In this document: positions 7,888 through 16,049 of the stretch, piece after piece
Position numbering within the stretch: the stretch's first letter is position 1
Layout: each line of letters starts with the position of its first letter
Assembly: GCA_045106295.1 (NCBI GenBank)
Contig: JBGCEI010000148.1
Location: forward strand, 1 to 31,370
Direction: 5' to 3'
Source of the DNA: WTJX01 sp045106295
GTDB lineage: Bacteria > Bacteroidota > Bacteroidia > Cytophagales > JAAEPT01
Length of the DNA stretch: 31,370 nt
Notes under the pieces: generated by a model
The model's database searches: none
Told to the model about the DNA's origin: nothing
What the model saw: only the letters and a program-made list of their open reading frames with translations
Made by a program: the position numbers and the translations under genes

Positions 7888-8163
7888 ATGGGATTAAAAA
7901 TTAAACCTTTAGCTGATAGAGTGCTAGTTGAAGCAGCTCCAGCAGAAGAAAAAACAGCTTCTGGAATTATTATTCCTGATACAGCAAAAGAGAAACCACA
8001 AAAAGGAAAAATAGTAGCCGTAGGAACGGGTACTAAAGATGAGCCTATCACTGTAAAAGTAGGTGACACTGTACTATACGGTAAATATGCAGGTACTGAA
8101 TTAGCAGTAGACGGAAACGATTACCTTATCATGAGAGAATCAGATATTTTCGCAATTATTTAA
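7888..8163 (+). CDS. groES: co-chaperonin GroES
   Basis: This 91-residue protein forms the heptameric lid of the GroEL folding chamber. The whole family pattern is present: KIKPLADRVLVEAAPAEEKTASGIIIPDTAKEKPQKGKIVAVG, with the mobile loop at about residues 17-33, and the C-terminal LIMRESDIFAII. It is the first gene of the classical groES-groEL operon, with groEL 28 bp downstream. Regulation is probably through the sigma-54-like element upstream, since no CIRCE is visible. Confidence 0.97.
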   Translation: MGLKIKPLADRVLVEAAPAEEKTASGIIIPDTAKEKPQKGKIVAVGTGTKDEPITVKVGDTVLYGKYAGTELAVDGNDYLIMRESDIFAII

Positions 8164-8191
8164 TCTTACATTAATCTAAAATTTTAAAAAA

Positions 8192-9829
8192 ATGTCAAAA
8201 ATAATCTTATTTGATACAGATGCTAGAGAAGGCCTCAAAAAAGGGGTTGACACACTAGCAAACGCAGTAAAAGTAACGTTAGGACCGAAAGGAAGAAACG
8301 TAGTTATAGATAAAAAATTTGGTGCTCCCCACGTAACTAAGGATGGAGTTTCTGTAGCGAAAGAAATTGATTTAAAAGATCCTATTGAAAACATGGGTGC
8401 TCAACTGGTAAAAGAAGTGGCTTCTAAAACAGCTGATTCTGCTGGTGATGGAACTACTACTGCAACAGTATTGGCTCAAGCTATTTTTACTAATGGTATC
8501 AAAAGTGTAGCAGCAGGTGCCAACCCAATGGATCTTAAAAGAGGTGTGGATAAAGCAGTGGAAAAAGTAGTAGCTGATTTAGCTGCTCAGTCTAAAAAGA
8601 TAAAAGACTCAAGTGAAGTAGCTCAAGTAGCTTCTATATCTGCTAATAACGATATGGAAATCGGTAACATGATTTCTGATGCAATGGATAAGGTAGGGAA
8701 AGATGGTGTAATCACTGTAGAAGAAGCAAAAGGAACTGAAACTGAGGTGAAAACAGTAGAAGGTATGCAATTCGATAGAGGGTACCTTTCTCCTTACTTC
8801 GTAACTAATGCGGATAAAATGGAGGCAGATTTAGAAACTCCTTACATTTTAATTTACGACAAAAAAGTTTCTACTATGAAGGAATTACTTCCTGTTTTAG
8901 AAGCTGTTGCACAAACAGGTAAGCCTTTGTTAATCATTGCTGAAGACGTTGATGGTGAAGCATTAGCTACATTGGTAGTCAACAAAATAAGAGGGTCTTT
9001 AAAAATTGCTGCTGTAAAAGCGCCAGGTTTTGGGGATAGAAGAAAAGCTATGTTAGAAGACATCGCTATCTTAACAGGTGGTACAGTAATCTCTGAAGAA
9101 AGAGGTTTCAAATTGGACAATGTTACTATTGATATGTTAGGTACTGCTGAAAAAGTATTGATCGACAAAGACAATACAACTGTAATTAACGGTGCTGGTA
9201 CTAAAAAAGATATCACTGGTAGAATTAGTCAGATCAAATCTCAAATGGAGACTACTACATCTGATTACGACAAAGAAAAGCTACAAGAAAGATTAGCTAA
9301 GCTTTCTGGTGGTGTAGCTGTACTTTACATTGGTGCTGCTACTGAAGTAGAAATGAAAGAAAAGAAAGACAGAGTAGATGATGCTTTGCACGCTACTAGA
9401 GCAGCTGTAGAAGAAGGTATCGTTCCTGGTGGTGGTGTAGCACTAATTAGAGCTATCAAATCATTAGAAGGACTAGCTGGAGACAACGAAGACCAAACAA
9501 CAGGTATCAATATCGTTGCTACTGCTATTGAATCTCCATTGAGAACAATTGTAGGTAACGCTGGTGGTGAAGGTTCTGTTGTTGTAAATGCGGTAAAAGA
9601 CGGTAAGAAAGACTTCGGTTACAATGCACGAGAAGACAAATACGAGAACTTATTTAAAGCAGGCGTTATTGACCCTACTAAAGTAACTCGTTTAGCGTTA
9701 GAAAATGCAGCGTCTATTTCTTCGTTATTATTAACCACAGAATGTGTAGTCGCTGATGAGCCAGAAGAAGCACCAGCTGGTGGTGGACACGATCATGGAC
9801 ATGGTGGCGGAATGCCAGGAATGATGTAA
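8192..9829 (+). CDS. groEL: chaperonin GroEL (60 kDa)
   Basis: This ATP-driven folding chamber protein is 545 residues long, normal for the family. The conserved N-terminus (AREGLKKGVDTLANAVKVTLGPKGRNVVIDKKFGAP), the ATP-site segment GDGTTTATVLAQ (from residue 85, with D86) and the hinge and apical motifs are intact. The C-terminal tail after the core is a Gly/His/Met sequence (GGGHDHGHGGGMPGMM), so the usual GGM repeats are preceded by four histidines within six residues. The gene is followed by a bidirectional terminator. The single complete copy here is presumably the housekeeping chaperonin. Confidence 0.98.
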   Translation: MSKIILFDTDAREGLKKGVDTLANAVKVTLGPKGRNVVIDKKFGAPHVTKDGVSVAKEIDLKDPIENMGAQLVKEVASKTADSAGDGTTTATVLAQAIFTNGIKSVAAGANPMDLKRGVDKAVEKVVADLAAQSKKIKDSSEVAQVASISANNDMEIGNMISDAMDKVGKDGVITVEEAKGTETEVKTVEGMQFDRGYLSPYFVTNADKMEADLETPYILIYDKKVSTMKELLPVLEAVAQTGKPLLIIAEDVDGEALATLVVNKIRGSLKIAAVKAPGFGDRRKAMLEDIAILTGGTVISEERGFKLDNVTIDMLGTAEKVLIDKDNTTVINGAGTKKDITGRISQIKSQMETTTSDYDKEKLQERLAKLSGGVAVLYIGAATEVEMKEKKDRVDDALHATRAAVEEGIVPGGGVALIRAIKSLEGLAGDNEDQTTGINIVATAIESPLRTIVGNAGGEGSVVVNAVKDGKKDFGYNAREDKYENLFKAGVIDPTKVTRLALENAASISSLLLTTECVVADEPEEAPAGGGHDHGHGGGMPGMM

Positions 9830-9845
9830 AATCATTCTAAGACAT

Positions 9846-9885
9846 AAAAAAAGGTGTTACTTCTTACGAGATAACACCTTTTTTT
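9846..9885. terminator. bidirectional terminator between groEL and tig
   Basis: A 14-bp perfect stem, 9846-9859 with 9872-9885, has a 12-nt loop. The outer half of the stem is A7 on one side and T7 on the other, so it can terminate transcription from groEL (+) and from tig (-). Confidence 0.9.
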
Positions 9886-9929
9886 ATGATTAAGGTTTCC
9901 CACTTTCGTAGGAAAATGCGAAGTGCAAA

Positions 9930-11294
9930 TTACTTTGCTTGCGCTTCCTTTGCTTCTTTCTCTATTAATTCTTTAAAGTCTTTTGCTTTAATTGTTTTAG
10001 GCTTAATAGAAATTTCATTTTTTGCATGTAGCAATACCTTCTCGCCTATTGCTTGGTGATACAGGTTTCTGTAGTTAGCACCGTTGTTGTCGCTCAGGTA
10101 TTTGTTTACAAACTCCATAAACTGAGGCTCAAACTCTGGGCTAATTGGCATACCACCTAAGTACTGCTGCTGTACAAATGACTTTGCACGTTCCATTATT
10201 TCTTCTCCTTGTACATCTAGCTTATTGTCTTCAGCTATCTTTCCTTGGATAATGTTCCATTTGAATTCTTTTCTGTAATTGTCAAAATCTTCCGTGATTT
10301 TCTCTTCTGTAAGCGTCTCACTAGTAGTCAACAACCATCTTTTTAAGAAATCTTCTGGTAAAGGAAGTTTCGTTTTTTCGATTAAACGGTCTCTAATTTC
10401 TTTTAACAACATGCTCTCAGCCTGAGACTTGTAGTTTTCTGTCATAATCTCTTTCATTTTGACATGCAACTCTTCTTCTGACTTCACGACATCCTTTCCA
10501 AATAGTTTATCGTAAAACTCTTGGTTTAGTTCAGCCATTTCGTTTCTAGTGATCTCTTCTACAGTAAATAAGAAATCTCCTTTCAACTTTTTAGCCTCTT
10601 CTTCTTTAATCGCTAAAGAAAACGACATTTTGCTGTAGTCTTTGTTAAACGCTTTTTTAGGATCAAATATTACTTTATCCCCTTTTTTAAGCCCTACAAA
10701 GTTAGGTGCTATCTTCGCATTTAATTCTTCTATGATAAATACACCAGTAGATTCAAATTCAGTTTTCTCTTGCTGAATTTTTCCTCTTATCACATCTTTC
10801 CCTTCTGTAACTTCAGGGTTTGTAGTTGTTCCCTGTTGTTTTCTAAGGTTATTTAATGTCTCTTGAATATCTCCTTCTTCGTCCGTTACCTCGTATTGAT
10901 TTAACTTTACTTTAGAAGAAATATCGTATTTAAAATCAGGTGTAAGCCCTACATCGTAAGTAAACTGGAAGCTAGACTGGTTTTCCCAATCCATCTCTCT
11001 GTCTTTCTCATCTTCGCTTGGAAGAGGGTTACCCAAAAGAGGTAATTTATTTTCTTTAATATAGTTGTCTAACGATTTGTACAACATGTCAGATACAACT
11101 TCTGCTTTGATGCTACTTCCGTGCATTTTCTTAACGATTCCTGTAGGTACTTTCCCCGCTCTGAACCCTTTAATATTCATTCGCTTAGAATAGTCTTTCA
11201 CTTTCTCATCGAATTTAGGTGTCACATCTGATTCCTTAATATCGATCAAAATTGATCCGTAGGTGTCGTTTTTCTTATTTAGTGTAATTTCCAA
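9930..11294 (-). CDS. tig: trigger factor (ribosome-associated chaperone)
   Basis: Trigger factor binds ribosomal protein L23 at the exit tunnel and shields nascent chains. From the start chosen here it has 454 residues, typical for the family. The ribosome-docking signature GFRAGKVP is at 43-50, followed by the central domain and a long helical C-terminal region. The frame stays open upstream to 11402, but that part overlaps the tRNA-Leu gene and encodes no family-like sequence. The best start is therefore TTG at 11292-11294, giving MEITLNKKNDTYGSI, which matches how Bacteroidota trigger factors begin. No in-frame ATG exists nearby. It is probably co-transcribed with the tRNA 69 bp upstream. 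Confidence 0.92.
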   Translation of the reverse strand: MEITLNKKNDTYGSILIDIKESDVTPKFDEKVKDYSKRMNIKGFRAGKVPTGIVKKMHGSSIKAEVVSDMLYKSLDNYIKENKLPLLGNPLPSEDEKDREMDWENQSSFQFTYDVGLTPDFKYDISSKVKLNQYEVTDEEGDIQETLNNLRKQQGTTTNPEVTEGKDVIRGKIQQEKTEFESTGVFIIEELNAKIAPNFVGLKKGDKVIFDPKKAFNKDYSKMSFSLAIKEEEAKKLKGDFLFTVEEITRNEMAELNQEFYDKLFGKDVVKSEEELHVKMKEIMTENYKSQAESMLLKEIRDRLIEKTKLPLPEDFLKRWLLTTSETLTEEKITEDFDNYRKEFKWNIIQGKIAEDNKLDVQGEEIMERAKSFVQQQYLGGMPISPEFEPQFMEFVNKYLSDNNGANYRNLYHQAIGEKVLLHAKNEISIKPKTIKAKDFKELIEKEAKEAQAK

Positions 11295-11363
11295 AATAAA
11301 ATCTACTTTCTGGTAAAACAATAAAACCCTCAGTAGAACCAAGGGTTTCTTTAACAATGTTAG

Positions 11364-11445
11364 TGCGGATGGAGGGACTCGAACCCCCATGCTGTGAGGC
11401 ACTAGATCCTAAGTCTAGCGTGTCTACCAATTTCACCACATCCGC
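11364..11445 (-). tRNA. tRNA-Leu (anticodon UAG)
   Basis: The minus strand reads as an 82-nt class II tRNA. The 7-bp acceptor stem is GCGGATG/CATCCGC with discriminator A. The D-arm region is GTGGTGAAATTGGTAGACAC. The anticodon stem CTAGA/TCTAG encloses loop CTTAGGA with anticodon TAG (11409-11411). A long variable arm and the T-arm GGGGGTTCGAGTCCC follow. CCA is not encoded (CTA follows the discriminator). It reads CUN leucine codons. It starts a few bases after the predicted transcription start and sits directly upstream of tig. Confidence 0.96.
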
Positions 11446-11457
11446 ATTTTGGAGCTG

Positions 11458-11487
11458 CAAATATACGCAAGTTTATTATAATAACAA
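11458..11487 (-). promoter_or_regulatory. promoter of the tRNA-Leu / tig transcription unit
   Basis: On the minus strand TTG (11485-11487) is followed by exactly 19 bp and TATATTTG (11458-11465). This matches the Bacteroidota -33/-7 consensus TTG-N19-TAnnTTTG. The predicted start point lies just before the tRNA 5' end at 11445. Confidence 0.75.
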
Positions 11488-11590
11488 TGATAGATTTTTA
11501 AATAATACGTTTTAACTTCGCTAGAGTTTTTTAGTCTACAAATCATCTTTGTTTTTTGATACGACTTTGACTTAATTAAAAAAAGACGAA

Positions 11591-12607
11591 ATGTTTCAAA
11601 AGAATTATTCTTTACAACAACTCACTACTTTTGGCACAGAAGCATATGCTTCTTATTTTATTGAACTTCAGTCAGAAAAAGAAATACAAAAAGCTGTTAA
11701 AAACAGAGACACCAGTCTGTCTGTATTTGTAATGGGAGGAGGAAGCAATATTCTATTCACAGAAGATTATAATGGTTATATCTTTAAAAACAGTATTCAA
11801 GGAATTGAAATAATAGAAGAAAATGAAACTACAGCTTACGTTTGTTCTGGTGGTGGCGTTGTTTGGGACAACTTAGTGGCTTATTGTGTTGAGCATCAAT
11901 TAGGTGGGATTGAAAACTTATCTCTTATTCCAGGTTCGGTAGGTGCCTCTCCCATTCAAAACATTGGAGCATATGGTGTAGAGGTAAAAGATGTGTTTCA
12001 TAGCTTGACAGCAGTTTCTATGAATACAGGTGAAGTACACACCTTTTCTGTTGAAGAGTGCCAATTCGGGTACCGAGATAGTATTTTCAAAAGAGAATTA
12101 AAAGGAAAATATTGCGTAAGCAATGTTACATTTAAACTGACGAAAGCCTCTTCTCATAAGCTATCACTCAACTATGGCGCTATTAACGACACCTTATCAA
12201 AAGAAGGTGTTTTTTCTCCTACTATTAAAGATGTACGAAAAGCTGTCTGTAGCATAAGAAGTAGCAAATTGCCTGACCCAACTGTTTTGGGTAATGCAGG
12301 TAGCTTTTTTAAAAATCCAGAACTACCTATTGAAGTATTCCAAAAAATAGAGATTAATTTCCCTGATATCCCTCGTTACATAATTTGAGATACTGTAATA
12401 AAAGTTACTGCTGGTTGGCTCATAGAGCAATGTGGGTGGAAAGGTAAGCGCTTAGGGAATATTGGTGTGTACGAAAAACAAGCGTTAGTCATTGTAAACT
12501 ATGGTGAAAAAGATGGTGAATTGATCAAGAAGCTATCCTACGACATTCAACAATCTGTCAAAGAGAAGTTTGGGGTAAATATTCAGGCTGAGGTAAATAT
12601 TCTTTAG
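11591..12607 (+). pseudogene. murB: UDP-N-acetylenolpyruvoylglucosamine reductase MurB, interrupted by one in-frame TGA
   Basis: MurB reduces UDP-GlcNAc-enolpyruvate to UDP-MurNAc in peptidoglycan synthesis. The frame encodes 338 codons, close to the E. coli length of 342, but codon 266 (12386-12388) is TGA. Upstream lie the FAD-binding motifs (GGGSNILF 49-56; GSVGASPIQNIGAYG 115-129), the YR pair (161-162) and the catalytic Ser in GNAGSFFKNP (S238). Downstream the frame continues intact with AGWLIEQCGWKGKRLG and ends NIQAEVNIL. Its E334 corresponds to the catalytic Glu (E325 in E. coli). The 265-residue product therefore lacks part of domain 3 and an active-site residue. Family sequences usually have a Ser codon at this point, so TCA-to-TGA is the simplest change. 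Options are a sequencing error, readthrough, or a real lesion with another murB elsewhere. Confidence 0.85.
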
Positions 12608-12617
12608 AAAAGTACAT

Positions 12618-12640
12618 TATCAACGGTCAAGACCTTGATA
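12618..12640. other. small hairpin between convergent murB and baiN-like gene
   Basis: TATCAA (12618-12623) pairs with TTGATA (12635-12640) and GGTC pairs with GACC inside, with one bulged C. It lies between convergent genes, but no T-run follows on either strand, so a terminator role is doubtful. Confidence 0.3.
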
Positions 12641-12677
12641 GAAAGTAAGGGCTTGCAACGGTAGAGAGTGACAGAAG

Positions 12678-13895
12678 TTACCTCTCAGCAATTGCCTGAG
12701 AAACCGTCCATGCTCCAGTCCAAGCAGCTTGGAAATTGAAACCACCAGTTACCGCATCGATATTTAATACTTCACCAGCAAAGAATAGGTTTGGGTGTAA
12801 CTTACTTTCAAACGCTTTAAAATTGATTTCTTTCAAGTCAACTCCTCCTGCTGTTACAAATTCTTCTTTGAACGTACTTTTACCGTTTACTGAGAATTCA
12901 GCTTTGGTTAATAGATTTGCAATATGTCCGAGCTGTTTATTGGAGATATTTGCCCATTGGTCTTTTTCTTCAATTCCTACGTCACGTAAAACGTTAAACC
13001 ATAATCGCTTAGGAACTAATTGATTAGAAGTAGTGTAACAGGATTTTTTTGGATGTTCTTTTTTTAATTTATTGATTAACTCAAGTACTTCGTTAGTTGT
13101 ATGAGAAGCTATCCAGTTAACGAATAAGGTGAATTTATAATTTGCTTGATGTAACTCTCTTGCTCCCCAAGCTGATAGTTTTAAAATAGCAGGGCCACTT
13201 AACCCCCAATGAGTAATTAATAAAGGGCCTTCTGATTCTAATCCTAACTCTGGAATACTCAGAGAAGCATGAGGAACGGAAAGACCGGGAATAGGAGTGA
13301 TGATGGGGTGTTTTATATTAAATGTAAATAAAGACGGTACAGGAGGAATAATTGTATGGCCTAATCCTTTTACCTGTTTCCATACAAATTCACTACTTCC
13401 ACTAGTTAGTACTAGAAAATCTACAGAGTATGTGTTATCGTTAGCGCTTTCTAGAATCCAACCGTCAGTATCTAATTTTTTAATTTGCTTGATTCCTTCA
13501 CTTCTAATGACTTTAATCTTTTTCTCTTCGATTTCCTTCCAAAAGCAATCGATAATGGTTTGAGAAGAATTACTCGTAGGGAACATACGATTGTCGTCTT
13601 CAATCTTTAGAAAAACTCCTTTTTGTTCAAACCAATCAATTGTGTCTCCAGAGCAAAATCGATTAAAAGGACCTCTTAACTCTTTTTTTCCTCTTGGATA
13701 AAAATTGACTAACTCATTGGGGTCAAAACAGGCGTGGGTTACATTACATCTCCCTCCACCAGATATTTTCACTTTTTGGAGAACGTTTGGGGACTTTTCA
13801 AAAATAGTTATGGATAAGTCAGGGCGTAAGCTCGCCAACTCTATGGCGCAGAAAAAACCAGCAGCTCCGCCACCTACAATGGCTACAGACTTCAT
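12678..13895 (-). CDS. BaiN/HI0933-like FAD-binding oxidoreductase
   Basis: This is a 405-residue flavoprotein of the HI0933/YhiN family, often annotated as an aminoacetone-oxidase-family or BaiN-like enzyme. The N-terminal Rossmann motif GGGAAG (8-13) binds FAD, and ISGGGRCNVTH (45-55 region) is the family signature. The C-terminal end HPNLFFAGEVLNIDAVTGGFNFQAAWTGA returns to the flavin site. The physiological substrate of most members is unknown. It starts with ATG 2 bp after the stop of the PASTA-protein gene, so the two are probably co-transcribed. It is convergent with murB. Confidence 0.92.
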   Translation of the reverse strand: MKSVAIVGGGAAGFFCAIELASLRPDLSITIFEKSPNVLQKVKISGGGRCNVTHACFDPNELVNFYPRGKKELRGPFNRFCSGDTIDWFEQKGVFLKIEDDNRMFPTSNSSQTIIDCFWKEIEEKKIKVIRSEGIKQIKKLDTDGWILESANDNTYSVDFLVLTSGSSEFVWKQVKGLGHTIIPPVPSLFTFNIKHPIITPIPGLSVPHASLSIPELGLESEGPLLITHWGLSGPAILKLSAWGARELHQANYKFTLFVNWIASHTTNEVLELINKLKKEHPKKSCYTTSNQLVPKRLWFNVLRDVGIEEKDQWANISNKQLGHIANLLTKAEFSVNGKSTFKEEFVTAGGVDLKEINFKAFESKLHPNLFFAGEVLNIDAVTGGFNFQAAWTGAWTVSQAIAER

Positions 13896-13897
13896 TT

Positions 13898-14452
13898 TTA
13901 CAATCTTCCGTTACTCACAATAAGTCTTGCTTCAGAGCCTTTTGGGAATTCGTTTCCACTTCGTACACGCTGATCACCAATAACAACATTGAGTACTAAA
14001 TCCTTGTATTTAGCATCTACATAAGCAGGTTTCAAGACTTTCATTCCTAAACTTTCTAGTATGATTGTAGCAGACGTTTTGTCTTTCGAAATAATTTTGT
14101 AAAGAATCTCTCCCGTAAATGTTACCATGGGAGGAGTAGCTGTATTTAATGTGAGGTAAATTCTACGCCCTTCTTTTACTTCAAAAAAAGCTTTTGGGTT
14201 TTGAGAGATCATCGTACTAGGTTCATCTTTTTTAGAGTAAACAGTATCTAGTATCTCATAATTTAAGGAGAGGTCTTCTGTGATTTTTCTTACTTCACCT
14301 TCATTCATGCCGTGAAAATCAGGTACGACAACTACTTGTCCATGGTTAGTAGCCCAAGGTAAGTACGCATAAAAGAAGAATAGAATAAGCGAAACAAATA
14401 CACCTAATATAATAGAAAGGTGTAAAACAATTTTTTTCCATTTTTCCCCCAT
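13898..14452 (-). CDS. PASTA-domain membrane protein
   Basis: This 184-residue protein has one N-terminal membrane anchor (about 8-30), leaving the C-terminal part outside the cytoplasm. The exterior region reads as two PASTA-type repeats, about 38-108 (VVVPDFHGMNEGEVRKITEDLSL...) and about 109-184. They have the expected pattern of a valine/proline opening, a helix and YDSKKDEPSTMISQNP-like strands. PASTA domains in kinases and penicillin-binding proteins sense or bind peptidoglycan fragments. Here there is no kinase or transpeptidase domain, so it may be a structural or accessory wall-binding protein. Its short distance to the flavoprotein gene suggests an operon, but a functional link is not evident. 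Confidence 0.82.
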   Translation of the reverse strand: MGEKWKKIVLHLSIILGVFVSLILFFFYAYLPWATNHGQVVVVPDFHGMNEGEVRKITEDLSLNYEILDTVYSKKDEPSTMISQNPKAFFEVKEGRRIYLTLNTATPPMVTFTGEILYKIISKDKTSATIILESLGMKVLKPAYVDAKYKDLVLNVVIGDQRVRSGNEFPKGSEARLIVSNGRL

Positions 14453-14525
14453 TGTCTAACTTGTTAATTAATCGTTCATAACGATACCAGCCATTAGCTC
14501 GAACTTAATAGAATGATTTTAAAGC

Positions 14526-14550
14526 CTAGCAGCTAGTAGCTAACTGCTAG
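14526..14550. repeat. CTAG-word hairpin downstream of gltD
   Basis: CTAGCAG (14526-14532) and CTGCTAG (14544-14550) form a 7-bp stem around an 11-nt loop made of the same CTAG/TAGC words. It is 8 bp beyond the gltD stop, so it could help end the gltBD transcript. However, the T-rich tract lies on the gltD side, not after the hairpin in that direction. A TTAGTAGCTATTA stretch at 26488-26500 shares the 9-mer TAGTAGCTA. Confidence 0.45.
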
Positions 14551-14558
14551 AATATTTT

Positions 14559-16049
14559 TTAGTGTGTTGCCAAAAAAGAGCTGTCTTTTGCTTCTAAAAC
14601 AGATTCTCCCATTAGGAATTCATCTACGTTTCTAGCACACTCTCTTCCTTCACTGATCGCCCATACAACAAGAGATTGACCTCTTCTCATATCACCAGCA
14701 GCAAATACTTTCTCTTCTGACGTTCTGTACTGAGCATCACACTTAATGTTTCCTCTCTCGTCAAGGTCTAAGCCTAATTCAGTAATCATGCCTTCTTTAT
14801 CAGGGTGTAAGAAACCGATAGCTAACAAAGCTAACTCACAAGGAATCTCTCTTTCACTTCCTTCAATAGGTTCCCAGTGTGGTTTTTTACCTGGCTGAGG
14901 ATCACTCCACCCCATGTCACACACTTTGATAGCTTTTAGGTTACCCTCGTCATCACCAATGAATTCTTGTGTGAACAAAGCCCATTGTCTGTTAGCACCT
15001 TCTTCATGAGAAGTAGATGTTCTCAGTTTATTAGGCCACAAAGGCCAAGGAGTAGTTTCAGAACGCTCCAACGGAGGTCTTTCTAATAATTCAATTTGAG
15101 TAATGGATTTAGCACCGTGTCTGTTGGATGTTCCTACACAGTCAGAACCAGTGTCACCACCACCTATTACGACTACATTTTTATCTGTAGCCCAAATCTC
15201 TTCTATTTTATGCCCTTTATGGTTTCTAGTCTCTGTTTTACCAGAAACACGGCCATTTTGTTGAGACAAGAAGTCCATAGCGAAATGAACACCATTTAAA
15301 TCTCTACCCGTAATAGGTACGTTTCTAGGAGTAGTAGAACCACCAGTTAATACTACAGCGTCGTACTCGTCTTTTAGTTGCTGAGTAGGAATGTCTTTTC
15401 CTATTTCAGTACTTGTTTTAAATGTAACACCAGATTTAGCCATTACATCTACTCTACGAGCAACCACTTGTTTCCCTAATTTGAAATCAGGAATTCCGTA
15501 TCTCAATAAACCACCTGCTTCTTCAGCACGCTCAAAAACGGTAACATCGTGACCAGCTTTATTCAATTGATCTGCAACAGCTAAACCAGCAGGACCTGAT
15601 CCTACTACAGCTACTGTTTTCCCTGTTTTATTTTCTACCTTTCTCGGCTGAATAAAACCTAGTTCGTACGCTTTTTCTACAATCGTCTTCTCTATGAATT
15701 CAATAGCAACTGGAGGTTGATTAATTCCTAATACACAAGCAGATTCGCATGGAGCAGGACAAATTCTTCCTGTAAACTCAGGAAAATTGTTCGTAGAATG
15801 TAAGATACTACTCGCCTCTTCCCAATTTTCATTGTAAACGGCGTCGTTGAACTCAGGAATAATATTTCCTAGTGGACATCCATTATGACAAAATGGAACA
15901 CCACAGTCCATACATCTTGCAGACTGACTATTGACCAATTCCTCAGAAGGCTTTTCAGAGAACTCTTTGTACTCTTTTACTCGTTCTTCTGGAACTTTAT
16001 TTTTTGGTAACTCTCTTGTGTATTCTAAAAATCCTGTTGGCTTACCCAT
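14559..16049 (-). CDS. gltD: glutamate synthase small subunit GltD
   Basis: This 496-residue NAD(P)H-oxidising subunit of glutamate synthase passes electrons to the GltB subunit. N-terminal iron-sulfur ligands are C46/C49/C54/C58 (CMDCGVPFCHNGC) and C97/C101/C105 (CPAPCESAC). The FAD motif GSGPAG is at 150-155. The nucleotide-binding motif GGGDTG is at 296-301. The C-terminal AIGFLHPDKEG...FAAGDMRRGQSLVVWAISEGRECA closes the flavin fold. Its ATG (16047-16049) overlaps the 3' end of gltB by 8 bp, so translation is coupled and the two subunits should be made in equal amounts. Confidence 0.97.
   Translation of the reverse strand: MGKPTGFLEYTRELPKNKVPEERVKEYKEFSEKPSEELVNSQSARCMDCGVPFCHNGCPLGNIIPEFNDAVYNENWEEASSILHSTNNFPEFTGRICPAPCESACVLGINQPPVAIEFIEKTIVEKAYELGFIQPRKVENKTGKTVAVVGSGPAGLAVADQLNKAGHDVTVFERAEEAGGLLRYGIPDFKLGKQVVARRVDVMAKSGVTFKTSTEIGKDIPTQQLKDEYDAVVLTGGSTTPRNVPITGRDLNGVHFAMDFLSQQNGRVSGKTETRNHKGHKIEEIWATDKNVVVIGGGDTGSDCVGTSNRHGAKSITQIELLERPPLERSETTPWPLWPNKLRTSTSHEEGANRQWALFTQEFIGDDEGNLKAIKVCDMGWSDPQPGKKPHWEPIEGSEREIPCELALLAIGFLHPDKEGMITELGLDLDERGNIKCDAQYRTSEEKVFAAGDMRRGQSLVVWAISEGRECARNVDEFLMGESVLEAKDSSFLATH

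Noticed and set aside
11275..11460. Minus-strand 61-codon frame and the N-terminal extension of the trigger factor frame
   Set aside because: Both overlap the tRNA-Leu gene, whose secondary structure is unambiguous.
12386..12388. UGA as a sense codon throughout the genome
   Set aside because: menA and the Kir channel gene end in TGA with normal start-stop overlaps to the next gene, so UGA acts as a stop here.
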